Assembly (NCBI GenBank): GCA_030604545.1
Contig: JAUVVS010000071.1
Coordinates: 1-8,121, forward strand
DNA: 8,121 bases
Direction of reading: 5' to 3'
Source of the DNA: Deltaproteobacteria bacterium
Lineage (GTDB): Bacteria > Desulfobacterota > Desulfobacteria > Desulfobacterales > JAUVVS01
Numbering within the stretch: the stretch's first letter is position 1; every line of letters starts with the position of its first letter. Below the pieces are notes generated by a model. That model was not told where the DNA came from. It saw only the letters and a program-made list of their open reading frames with translations, and did no database searches. Positions 1 to 6,762 of the stretch are shown piece after piece. The translations under genes and the position numbers were made by a program.

Positions 1-3
1 ATA

Positions 4-91
4 ATTAAATTTTAACCGTGTAAAACTCGCGCATAAGTGAGTGTAAAGAAAGAAGTGTGAGGTCAGACAATTACACGGCTGAAAATTTAAT
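4..91. repeat. Long imperfect inverted repeat with 18-bp paired arms
   Basis: The left arm (4-23) and right arm (71-91) are complementary. Ten base pairs (ATTAAATTTT at 4-13 with AAAATTTAAT at 82-91) and eight base pairs (CCGTGTAA at 16-23 with TTACACGG at 71-78) are separated by a small 2/3-nt internal loop. The 47-nt interior contains a weaker nested stem, ACTC (25-28) with GAGT (39-42). No open reading frame of note lies inside. As RNA this would form a long closed stem with a large loop, so it could be a structured RNA, a dispersed palindromic element, or the 3' end of an upstream transcript. The left arm almost touches the window edge, so the element may extend further. I do not recognise the family. 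Confidence 0.6.
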
Positions 92-149
92 CACCTTTCA
101 AGCTTATTTGTATAAACTGGTTTCAAAGGGCTAAAGTGTTACATAGTTT

Positions 150-180
150 CGTAAAAAGTCAGAAAAGCGACCTTTTTACG
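150..180. repeat. Perfect 9-bp hairpin, possible dispersed palindromic repeat
   Basis: CGTAAAAAG (150-158) pairs exactly with CTTTTTACG (172-180). The stem continues as TC/GA (159-160 with 169-170) across a bulged C171, leaving an 8-nt loop (161-168). It is not a normal intrinsic terminator: the stem is AT-rich and is not followed by a T-run. Palindromes of the form CGTAAAAAGTC...GACTTTTTACG resemble intergenic repeats I associate with Desulfobacterales genomes. That is recollection, not something shown by this window, which holds a single copy. Confidence 0.55.
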
Positions 181-230
181 AGTGTGTTTTCTCTCAAAGG
201 TCTATATTCTACCCTCCCATCTTGAAGCTG

Positions 231-275
231 AGGAGGAGGACATTTAAAACCTTGTACATCTTTCACTTTTTATGA
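231..275 (+). promoter_or_regulatory. Strong SD tract and possible 7-codon leader overlapping the kinase start
   Basis: AGGAGGAGGA (231-240) is the best ribosome-binding sequence near the kinase gene, but it lies about 31 nt upstream of the kinase ATG (272), too far for direct use. Twelve nt after AGGAGG a TTG at 252 opens a frame reading M-Y-I-F-H-F-L and stopping with TGA at 273-275. That stop overlaps the kinase ATG as ATGA. This is the classic geometry for translational coupling. CCTCC (213-217) could pair with GGAGG (232-236) and mask the SD. The 12-nt spacing and TTG start are both suboptimal, so the leader is only a candidate. Confidence 0.3.
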
Positions 276-1579
276 GCAAGCCATCGATAAAACCCAAAAG
301 TGATTTTTATCATAGGCTAAAATGGCTTATGTTCTTTCGGGTCCTTTTTACTACTTTTCTTTTGGGATCTACTATTTTCCTACAACTCAAAAAAAGTCCC
401 TCCCCCCTTGCCAAACCTCTTCTAATCCTTTATGGACTTATTGCCGGAATCTTTATCCTTTCATTTTGCTATTCGCTGATACTTAAACGCATTAAACGTG
501 AACTACTATTTGCTTACATACAAATTGGAATAGATACATTTATCGTATCTTTGATCATTTTTGTAACGGGTAGTTTTTCAAGTATTTTCTCTTTTCTTTA
601 TCTTCTTGTGATTATTTATGCGAGTATGCTGTTATTTAGAAAGGGAAGCATGATTATGGCTGCCCTTTGCAGTATACAATACGGTGTCATGGTCGACCTT
701 GAATATTATGGCATCCTTACGCCTTTTGGTTTAGATAGGAGTTTTATTGCCGGAAGCTATGATGGAACCCATGTGCTTTATAAGATAATGATTACCATGG
801 CAGCATGTTTTAGCGTTGCCTTCTTGAGCAGCCTTCTTTCGGAACAGGAGAAGAAGACAAGAAAAGAGCTTTTAATTATGGAGGACCATGTTAAGCGTGT
901 TGAAAAGATGGCTGCCATAGGTGAGATGGGGGGAGGCTTAGCCCATGAAATCAAGAATCCGCTTGCCTCTCTTACAGGTTCAATACAGCTTTTAAAGGAA
1001 GATATTCCTTATAATCCTGATCATGACAAGCTGATGCAGATAATTTTAAGAGAGGCAGACCGATTAAGCTCTCTGGTAAGTAATTTTCTTTTATTTGCAA
1101 AGCCTCCGGTTGGTAAAGTTGAGGCAATTGAACTGAGCAGAGCTTTGAAAGAGACAATAGACTTTTTTGAAAATGACCAAACTTTTTCCGGGAGAATTAC
1201 AATTACAAAGGAATTTGCTTCCGCTATATGGGTTGAAATAGATCCGGTTCATTTATACCAGGTTCTTTGGAATCTTCTTTTGAACGCCGTTGAGGCTATT
1301 AAGGATAAAGGGCACATCCATATGAAAATGTTCCCTTTAAGAAAAAAACATGTCGTGATCAAAATCTCTGATGATGGGTGCGGCATGTCAAATGAGACTA
1401 TCAAGACTATTTTTAATCCCTTTTTTACAACAAAGCCAAACGGAACAGGTCTTGGACTTTCAATTGTTCACAGAATACTCGAATCGTATGATAGCCGGCT
1501 TATTGTTGAGAGTAAAATTGATATTGGAACAATATTTACGATTAAATTACATAGGATCGATCCTCCAACTAATTATTGA
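272..1579 (+). CDS. Six-TM sensor histidine kinase, PilS/NtrB-like, lacking a PAS domain
   Basis: This is an inner-membrane two-component sensor kinase of 435 aa. The N-terminal third has about six hydrophobic segments (roughly residues 19-38, 48-71, 78-99, 104-122, 126-145, 168-189), as in the PilS membrane domain. A short coiled linker (190-215) leads into the DHp domain with the H-box AHEIKNPL, phospho-acceptor His225. The ATP-binding domain follows: N-box NLLLNAVEAI (Asn338), G1 box DDGCGM (367-372), F-box FNPFFTTK (381-388) and G2 box GTGLGLSI (391-398). All catalytic motifs look intact. PilS and NtrB usually have a PAS domain before the H-box; there is no room for one here. ATG 272 is chosen because an in-frame TAA at 245-247 closes the frame with no start codon between. 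It has no close SD of its own (see 231-275). No response regulator is adjacent, since the next gene is lolC, so the partner, probably NtrC-type, lies elsewhere. The signal sensed is unknown. Confidence 0.9.
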   Translation: MSKPSIKPKSDFYHRLKWLMFFRVLFTTFLLGSTIFLQLKKSPSPLAKPLLILYGLIAGIFILSFCYSLILKRIKRELLFAYIQIGIDTFIVSLIIFVTGSFSSIFSFLYLLVIIYASMLLFRKGSMIMAALCSIQYGVMVDLEYYGILTPFGLDRSFIAGSYDGTHVLYKIMITMAACFSVAFLSSLLSEQEKKTRKELLIMEDHVKRVEKMAAIGEMGGGLAHEIKNPLASLTGSIQLLKEDIPYNPDHDKLMQIILREADRLSSLVSNFLLFAKPPVGKVEAIELSRALKETIDFFENDQTFSGRITITKEFASAIWVEIDPVHLYQVLWNLLLNAVEAIKDKGHIHMKMFPLRKKHVVIKISDDGCGMSNETIKTIFNPFFTTKPNGTGLGLSIVHRILESYDSRLIVESKIDIGTIFTIKLHRIDPPTNY

Positions 1580-1587
1580 CACCTACC

Positions 1588-1616
1588 TTTAAATGGGTTA
1601 CCAAACCCAGCTTAAA
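1588..1616. other. Small hairpin just after the kinase gene
   Basis: GGGTT (1595-1599) pairs with AACCC (1604-1608) around a 4-nt loop, flanked by TTTAA (1588-1592) and TTAAA (1612-1616), which can extend the stem across a small internal loop. It starts 9 nt after the kinase stop codon. No T-run follows, so it is a weak terminator at best. It could instead protect an mRNA 3' end. Confidence 0.3.
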
Positions 1617-1665
1617 CTTATTATTATCAGCGTGGAGCATAATTCCTTTATTTTTCCATTAACCA

Positions 1666-1693
1666 GGTTTAAAACCTTCGCCTTTCAGGCGAA
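1666..1693. other. Two adjacent palindromes in the leader of lolC
   Basis: GGTTTAAAACC (1666-1676) is a perfect short palindrome. It is followed directly by TTCGCC (1677-1682), a TTTCA loop, and GGCGAA (1688-1693), a perfect 6-bp stem. Both lie 40-70 nt ahead of the lolC ATG. They could be a protein-binding site, a 5'-UTR structure, or chance. The remainder of the 156-bp gap shows no gene; the ribosome-binding sequence for lolC is a modest AAAGG at 1727-1731. Confidence 0.3.
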
Positions 1694-1735
1694 AAGCTTC
1701 AGCGGGTTGTAAAATATCCGAGATGTAAAGGCCGC

Positions 1736-2980
1736 ATGTCTTTTGAATTTTTTATAGGGGGCCGCTATCTAAGGTCCAAACAGAAACAGAGTTTCATTTC
1801 ATTAATTACCTTTCTTTCTACGGCGGGTGTTACGGTAGGGGTTATGGCCCTAATCGTAGTAATCGCTGTTATGTCTGGTTTTGAGTCTGATCTTAAGTCA
1901 CGTATCCTAGGAGGTCAGTCGCACGTCGGATTAATGCGCCATGGCGGACCCTTTACCGAATATCAACGAATTCTAGAAAGAGTGGAAAATATTGAAGGGG
2001 TTGAAGCTGCCACACCCTTTATATATACCCAGGTCATGCTTCGTTCATCATCACGGGTGTCCGGCGCTGTTTTAAGAGGGATAGACCCTGAATCAGCGGG
2101 CAGAGTGATTAAAACTCTAAAAAACATTTCTTTTCAATATAATGCAAAGGAATATGATAGCGGGGACTCAACCACGACTGCACCTGGAATTGTTTTAGGC
2201 AAAGAGCTTGCAAAAAACTTAGGTGTCCATAAGGGTGATATGATTTACCTTATTTCAACGCGGGGAATGATTTCTCCCATAGGGCACGTACCTACAATGA
2301 AGCGGTTTAAGGTAACGGGATTTTTTGAGTCCGGCATGTATGAATTTGATGGATCATTTGCATATATACATATAGAGGATGCCCAGAAGCTTTTGCATAT
2401 GGCTGATTCTGTAACGGGAATTGAAATTCGGGTAAAGGAAAAGGATATCTACAATGCAAATATCATTTCCGATAAGATTGGTAAAGATCTGGGATTTCCA
2501 TATTGGGCCTGGGACTGGATACAGAAGAATCATAATCTATTTACGGCGCTTAAGCTGGAAAAGAAAGTCATGTTTATCATTTTAGCACTTATCGTTCTTG
2601 TGGCAGCTTTTAATATTGCAAGTACGCTTATTATGATGGTGATGGGGAAAACAAGAGATATTGCAATATTAAAGGCCATGGGCGCTACAGATAAGAGTAT
2701 TAGAAAAATATTCGTCTTTAAAGGAATGGTTATCGGTTCAATCGGCACTGTTCTTGGCGTATGCTTAGGATCCATTATATGTAAAGTACTAAAACATTAC
2801 AAGATCCACGAACTCACAGGAGATATATACTATTTTACAACAACACTTCCAGTAAAGCTTGAAATCTTAGATGTTTTTTTAATCATATCTGCTACCCTGG
2901 TAATTTGTTTTATTGCAACGCTATATCCTGCGCGTCAAGCATCCAAACTCGACCCTGTTGAAGCGATACGATACGGATAA
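1736..2980 (+). CDS. Lipoprotein-releasing ABC transporter permease, LolC/LolE family
   Basis: This is the inner-membrane permease of the Lol system, which extracts outer-membrane-destined lipoproteins and passes them to the carrier LolA. The protein has 414 aa, close to the usual ~400. A first TM (about 22-47, preceded by GGRYLRSKQ) is followed by a large periplasmic MacB-like domain (about 48-275), then three TMs (about 279-302, 326-350, 378-397) of the FtsX fold. It ends in the family-typical YPARQASKLDPVEAIRYG. Residues 303-330 (MGKTRDIAILKAMGATDKSI) are the cytoplasmic coupling segment that contacts LolD. The sequence RGMISPIGHVP (176-186) matches the LolC 'Hook' that binds LolA; Pro181 aligns with the conserved Hook proline. 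Only one permease gene is present here, so it may act as a homodimer (LolF-type) or pair with a distant LolE. ATG 1736 has AAAGG 4 nt upstream. The ATPase gene lolD follows after an unusually wide 202-bp gap. Confidence 0.93.
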   Translation: MSFEFFIGGRYLRSKQKQSFISLITFLSTAGVTVGVMALIVVIAVMSGFESDLKSRILGGQSHVGLMRHGGPFTEYQRILERVENIEGVEAATPFIYTQVMLRSSSRVSGAVLRGIDPESAGRVIKTLKNISFQYNAKEYDSGDSTTTAPGIVLGKELAKNLGVHKGDMIYLISTRGMISPIGHVPTMKRFKVTGFFESGMYEFDGSFAYIHIEDAQKLLHMADSVTGIEIRVKEKDIYNANIISDKIGKDLGFPYWAWDWIQKNHNLFTALKLEKKVMFIILALIVLVAAFNIASTLIMMVMGKTRDIAILKAMGATDKSIRKIFVFKGMVIGSIGTVLGVCLGSIICKVLKHYKIHELTGDIYYFTTTLPVKLEILDVFLIISATLVICFIATLYPARQASKLDPVEAIRYG

Positions 2981-3043
2981 TGATAGGGGAACTCATCAAA
3001 CTTCAGAGAGATAAGTGCAAATAGTGCCCTAATAGAATAAAAA

Positions 3044-3122
3044 CTCAATTAAGTGTTATACGTTATTGGTTTTAGTACCTTATAACAAATAACTTTAAAT
3101 TGATCGTTATCGCTCAATTGAG
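3044..3122. repeat. Cluster of AT-rich inverted repeats between lolC and lolD
   Basis: In this 202-bp gap (2981-3182), which holds no gene, TGTTATA (3054-3060) is inverted as TATAACA (3081-3087) and TCAATT (3045-3050) as AATTGA (3098-3103). They nest into one extended AT-rich stem-loop. GTTATT (3062-3067) can alternatively pair with AATAAC (3088-3093). A perfect 10-bp palindrome, CTCAATTGAG, lies at 3113-3122 and repeats the CTCAATT found at 3044-3050. Function is unknown: a decayed repeat, an operator, or an mRNA-processing structure are all possible. No good sigma70-type promoter with correct spacing was found. Confidence 0.4.
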
Positions 3123-3182
3123 GTAGTAGATTATACATTACTGGAGAGCGAAACGACAAGGAAGGCAGGCTAAAGCCAAAGA

Positions 3183-3902
3183 ATGGAAATAGAATCCGTA
3201 ACACACGGCACGCAAAATGAAACACGCAACTTGATAGCTGTCAGAAATCTATATAAGAGCTTCAAAGGCAATGGTGTTCGCATTGATGTCTTAAAAGACA
3301 TAAATTTTGATTTAGGTGCGGGAGAGACTATAGCCGTTGTTGGAGCCTCCGGAATCGGAAAGTCTACTTTTCTCCATATTCTTGGAACACTTGACAAGCC
3401 TGACAGCGGAAAGCTTTGGTTTCAAGGGGAGGATGTTTTTCTTTTTGATAATACAAAGCTGGCAAAATTTAGAAATGAGTCCATCGGTTTTGTTTTTCAA
3501 TTTCATCATCTTTTGCCTGAATTTTCAGCTATTGAAAATACGATGATGCCGGCACTTATAAATGGGTTGAGTAAACAGCGTGCCCAGGAGTCTGCAGAGG
3601 CAATTCTTATAAGGGTTGGGCTTAAAGAAAGATTATTTTACAGGGTAGGCAAACTTTCAGGTGGTGAACAACAGCGGGTTGCTTTAGCAAGAGCCCTGGT
3701 TTTTAAACCTGTTATTCTTCTTGCTGATGAGCCTACAGGTAATCTTGATAAAAGAAACAGTGAACAGATTCATGAGCTGCTTTTTGAGCTGAATCGAGAA
3801 CTTTGCATGACAATGGTTGTTGTTACACATAACTTGGAACTCGCATCCTATATGTCACGTAGGATGACAATTATCGACGGGCGACTGCTGGAAACAGAAT
3901 AG
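3183..3902 (+). CDS. Lipoprotein-releasing system ATP-binding protein LolD
   Basis: This is the cytoplasmic ATPase that powers lipoprotein release by the LolC/E permease. The 239-aa protein carries every ABC motif: Walker A GASGIGKST (54-62), Q-loop FQFHHLLPEF (Gln106), signature LSGGEQQ (158-164), Walker B VILLADEP (177-184, catalytic Glu183), D-loop GNLD (186-189) and H-loop His216. FQFHHLLPEF is typical of LolD rather than of FtsE or MacB, and the neighbouring lolC supports this. There is a non-conserved ~16-residue N-terminal lead before NLIAVRNLYKSF; a TTG at codon 17 is a possible alternative start. ATG 3183 is kept because an in-frame TAA lies at 3171. The SD-like AAGGAAGG (3158-3165) is 17 nt from the ATG; a mini-hairpin GGC-TAAA-GCC (3168-3177) between them could shorten the effective spacing to about 7 nt. 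bamA begins 9 nt after the stop codon, so the two are very likely co-transcribed. Confidence 0.95.
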   Translation: MEIESVTHGTQNETRNLIAVRNLYKSFKGNGVRIDVLKDINFDLGAGETIAVVGASGIGKSTFLHILGTLDKPDSGKLWFQGEDVFLFDNTKLAKFRNESIGFVFQFHHLLPEFSAIENTMMPALINGLSKQRAQESAEAILIRVGLKERLFYRVGKLSGGEQQRVALARALVFKPVILLADEPTGNLDKRNSEQIHELLFELNRELCMTMVVVTHNLELASYMSRRMTIIDGRLLETE

Positions 3903-3911
3903 GGTATTTTT

Positions 3912-6545
3912 GTGAAAAAACGTTTGAGTCTGCTCATGATTATAATAACTTGTTTTTTTACAAATGATGTTTATGCAAAGGAGACGGTAAGGATAGTTAT
4001 ATTACCCTTCAAAATCCACTCGATAAAAGAACTTTCATATCTACAAACCGAGATTCCGGATGTAATTAAGAATCACCTCAAACAAGGTGGCGCAGTTGTA
4101 TTGGAGCCTGATATTGTATCTGATTCTTCATGGAAAGAAAAGGTTAAAACTATTGATGAAATCCGAAATATAGGTGTTAAGGCCGGTGCCGACTATGTTA
4201 TTTGGGGGAGCTTGACTAGAATAGGCCAAAAATTTAGTTTGGATGCAAAGATGATTAAATCATCCACAAAGGAGCCGCCAAATACATTTTTTAAAGAAGG
4301 AGAAAGCATAGAGAGCCTTTTTGGAACCGTAAAAAAACTTGCCGGCAATCTTGGCATGAAGCTTTTTAAACTTGAAAAAGTTGCCAAAGTTATTATCACC
4401 GGCAACAAACGTATTGAAGTTGATGCCATTAAAAGAATGATCAAAACAGCGCCCGGCGACGCTTATCTTGTAAAAAACCTCACAGAAGACCTTAAGGCAA
4501 TTCATTCAATGGGATACTTCGAGGATATCCGGATTGAGGCTGAAAATGGGCCGGAGGGAAAGACAATCATATTCAAGATAAAAGAAAAACCGACTATAAG
4601 AAAAATTAGTTTCAAAGGGAATAGAATCTATGACGATGACGAAATCAAGGAGAATTTAACTATAAAGACAGGCTCAATTTTAAATATCTTTAAGGTAAAC
4701 AACAACATTAAGCGGATTGAGGAGCTTTACAAAGATAAAAATTACCATAATGTCAAAATTACGTATAAGATACATCAACTTGAACATAACCAGGCTGACT
4801 TGAAATTTGTCATTGAAGAAGGTAAAAAGGTTCGAATAAAAGAGATAATATTTATTGGGAACAGTGCTTATACCGGAAAGGAACTCCAAAAAGAAATGAA
4901 GACATCTGAAAAGGGTTTCTTTTCATGGCTGACGGCCTCTGGAGATCTAAACAAGGAGGATCTAAGCCAGGATATTTCCAAGCTTTCCGCTTTCTATCAC
5001 AATAATGGCTATATACACGCTAAGATTAGCGATCCGCAAATTGAATTTAAGGATAAATGGATATATATCACCATAAAAATTGATGAGGGATTACGGTTCA
5101 AGGTGGGAAGAGTTGATATTGAAGGTGATATTTTATTATCGAAAGAGGATCTGCTTAAAAAACTCAAGATTACCCAAGAAAAATATTACAATCATGAAGT
5201 TGTTCGAAACGATATACTTATGTTTACGGATCTATACTCAGATGAAGGGTATGCGTATGTAAATATCTCTCCACGCATTAACAAAGATGTCGATAAATTA
5301 AAGGTTGATATTACTTATGTCATTAATAAAGGTGAATCTGTATATTTTGAATCAATTATTATCAGCGGTAACACTAAGACAAGGGACAAGGTTATCCGTC
5401 GAGAGCTAAAAGTATATGAACAGGAGCTTTATCGCGGGCAACAATTAAAACGCGGCATACGGAATCTGTACCGCCTTGATTTTTTTGAAGATATAAAAGT
5501 TAACATGTCAAAGGGCGATTTAGAGGACAGAATGATTTTAAAAATCGATGTTACTGAAAAACCTACAGGTCAATTTAGCTTTGGAGGCGGATACAGCAGC
5601 GTCGAAAAATTTTATGGTATGATCTCTATTTCCGAGAGAAACCTTTTTGGGCGTGGGCAGACCATTCAACTGAAAGGCAACATAGGCGAAATGTCAAAAA
5701 GGTACATGTTAAGCTTTACTGAGCCATGGATGTTTGATATTCCTTTATCAGCAGGTTTTGATCTGTATGATTTGGAAAGGGATTATGATTATTACGACAA
5801 GGATAGTGTAGGCGGCGGCGTAAGGTGCGGCTATTTAGTTTATGATTTTACAAGGGTATATTTTAATTATAGGTATGATATAGCTGATATAAAAAATATT
5901 GATGAAGACGCTTCCCAATCGATTAAAGATCTGGAGGGGATTAATATAACCAGAAGTATATCGACAACTTTGCGCTACGATTCGAGGGACAGGATTTTTA
6001 ATCCGACAGAAGGATCAGATCATAGTATAACTGTCCAATACGCCGGTTTTGGAGGCAATATCGCATTTACAAAGTATCGGGCAAAAACGGGGTGGTATAT
6101 CCCATTATTTAAAGGTACTGTGGGCTTTCTTCATGCCAAAACCGGCTATGTCACTGAAAATCCCGATGGAAAGCTCCCAGATTATGAACGTTTTTATCTG
6201 GGGGGCATGAATTCAATACGTGGTTTTAAGTGGCGAGAAATAAGCACAAAAGATGATGCCGGCGACGAGATCGGTGGAAACAAATTTGTACAGTTCAATT
6301 TCGAATTTATATTGCCTTTGATTAAAGAAGCAGGAATTGTCGGGGTTATTTTTTATGATACAGGTAATGTATACAACGATAATGAAAGTATAGATTTAAA
6401 TAATATGCGAGAAGGCGCCGGATACGGGTTTAGATGGTATTCTCCGATAGGACCTATTCGCCTGGAAAATGGGTATATTCTTGATCCCAAAGAGGGAGAG
6501 AGCAAAAGCGGTCGCTGGGAGTTTACAATAAGTACGATATTTTAA
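3912..6545 (+). CDS. Outer membrane protein assembly factor BamA with extra N-terminal domain
   Basis: BamA is the central Omp85 insertase that folds beta-barrel proteins into the outer membrane. A signal peptide (1-22, cleavage likely after VYA) is followed by an unusual domain (about 24-155), then five POTRA domains (about 156-227, 228-307, 308-396, 397-479, 480-553). The C-terminal 16-strand barrel occupies about 554-877. The L6 motif IRGF (769-772, equivalent to VRGF) is present, and the last strand RWEFTISTIF ends in the C-terminal Phe of a beta-signal. At 877 aa it is longer than the ~810 aa of E. coli, although its barrel (~325 aa) is shorter. The excess is the N-terminal domain, whose LPF...VLEP and GADYVIWGSLTRIG...SLDAKMI pattern resembles TolB-N/CsgG-like periplasmic folds. 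Five POTRAs and the lolD/skp/lpxD context favour BamA over TamA. The start is GTG, with a weak AGGG (3901-3904) seven nt upstream. Confidence 0.95.
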   Translation: MKKRLSLLMIIITCFFTNDVYAKETVRIVILPFKIHSIKELSYLQTEIPDVIKNHLKQGGAVVLEPDIVSDSSWKEKVKTIDEIRNIGVKAGADYVIWGSLTRIGQKFSLDAKMIKSSTKEPPNTFFKEGESIESLFGTVKKLAGNLGMKLFKLEKVAKVIITGNKRIEVDAIKRMIKTAPGDAYLVKNLTEDLKAIHSMGYFEDIRIEAENGPEGKTIIFKIKEKPTIRKISFKGNRIYDDDEIKENLTIKTGSILNIFKVNNNIKRIEELYKDKNYHNVKITYKIHQLEHNQADLKFVIEEGKKVRIKEIIFIGNSAYTGKELQKEMKTSEKGFFSWLTASGDLNKEDLSQDISKLSAFYHNNGYIHAKISDPQIEFKDKWIYITIKIDEGLRFKVGRVDIEGDILLSKEDLLKKLKITQEKYYNHEVVRNDILMFTDLYSDEGYAYVNISPRINKDVDKLKVDITYVINKGESVYFESIIISGNTKTRDKVIRRELKVYEQELYRGQQLKRGIRNLYRLDFFEDIKVNMSKGDLEDRMILKIDVTEKPTGQFSFGGGYSSVEKFYGMISISERNLFGRGQTIQLKGNIGEMSKRYMLSFTEPWMFDIPLSAGFDLYDLERDYDYYDKDSVGGGVRCGYLVYDFTRVYFNYRYDIADIKNIDEDASQSIKDLEGINITRSISTTLRYDSRDRIFNPTEGSDHSITVQYAGFGGNIAFTKYRAKTGWYIPLFKGTVGFLHAKTGYVTENPDGKLPDYERFYLGGMNSIRGFKWREISTKDDAGDEIGGNKFVQFNFEFILPLIKEAGIVGVIFYDTGNVYNDNESIDLNNMREGAGYGFRWYSPIGPIRLENGYILDPKEGESKSGRWEFTISTIF

Positions 6546-6610
6546 AGCTGTTTGATAAATAGTAGATCGATTCCTTATTAATGTTACAATATTCGAAAAC
6601 CTGCTATTTT

Positions 6611-6686
6611 GGTTTCAGGTTTCGGGTTTCAGGTGTCAGGCCTGAGAAACACTATTCCTGAAATCTGAACACTGAAACCTGAAGCC
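6611..6686. repeat. Inverted repeat of 30-nt arms built from degenerate 7-bp tandem units
   Basis: The left arm (6611-6640) consists of four head-to-tail heptamers close to GGTTTCA (GGTTTCA, GGTTTCG, GGTTTCA, GGTGTCA) plus GG. The right arm (6657-6686) is its inverted copy, made of CCTGAAA, TCTGAAC, ACTGAAA and CCTGAAG plus CC. The arms match at 24 of 30 positions around a 16-nt loop, and CAGGCCTG (6637-6644) is a further palindrome at the loop edge. It lies in the 217-bp gap between bamA and skp, which otherwise shows no gene. No T-run follows. It resembles a dispersed intergenic palindromic repeat rather than a terminator, but could stabilise or process mRNA between the two genes. Confidence 0.75.
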
Positions 6687-6750
6687 TAAAGAAATGGTAC
6701 AGCTTCTTATACATTCTATGCAATGTTATTTTGGAATCACCATACTAGTT

Positions 6751-6762
6751 AGGGGGAATAAA
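6751..6762 (+). promoter_or_regulatory. Ribosome binding site that fixes the skp start
   Basis: AGGGGG (6751-6756) lies six nt before the ATG at 6763. It is the only good SD in the area, and the codons after this ATG read directly as a signal peptide. The in-frame ATG at 6694 lacks an SD, sits 7 nt past the inverted repeat, and would add 23 residues that are not signal-like. Confidence 0.75.

Noticed and set aside
108..137. Possible sigma70 promoter TTGTAT - 18 nt - TAAAGT before the kinase gene
   Set aside because: Both hexamers match consensus at only 4 of 6 positions; too weak to annotate.
1..271. Group II intron fragment or known ncRNA
   Set aside because: No domain V-like motif, no reverse transcriptase, and no resemblance to SRP, tmRNA, 6S or RNase P RNA that I can recognise.
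1666..1708. Integron attC-like site before lolC (AACC...GGTT with internal stem)
   Set aside because: No proper RYYYAAC/GTTRRRY core pair, no integrase gene, and the neighbouring genes are not cassettes.
6552..6581. Possible promoter TTGATA - 18 nt - TATTAA upstream of skp
   Set aside because: The -35 is good but the -10 matches only 4 of 6 and the region is AT-rich, so chance matches are expected.
6611..6686. CRISPR array or intrinsic terminator
   Set aside because: The units are 7 bp with no spacers, and no T-run follows the stem.
6694..6762. Longer N-terminus for Skp from ATG 6694
   Set aside because: It has no SD, begins just after the inverted repeat, and would bury the signal peptide behind 23 unrelated residues. 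ATG 6763 has AGGGGG six nt upstream.
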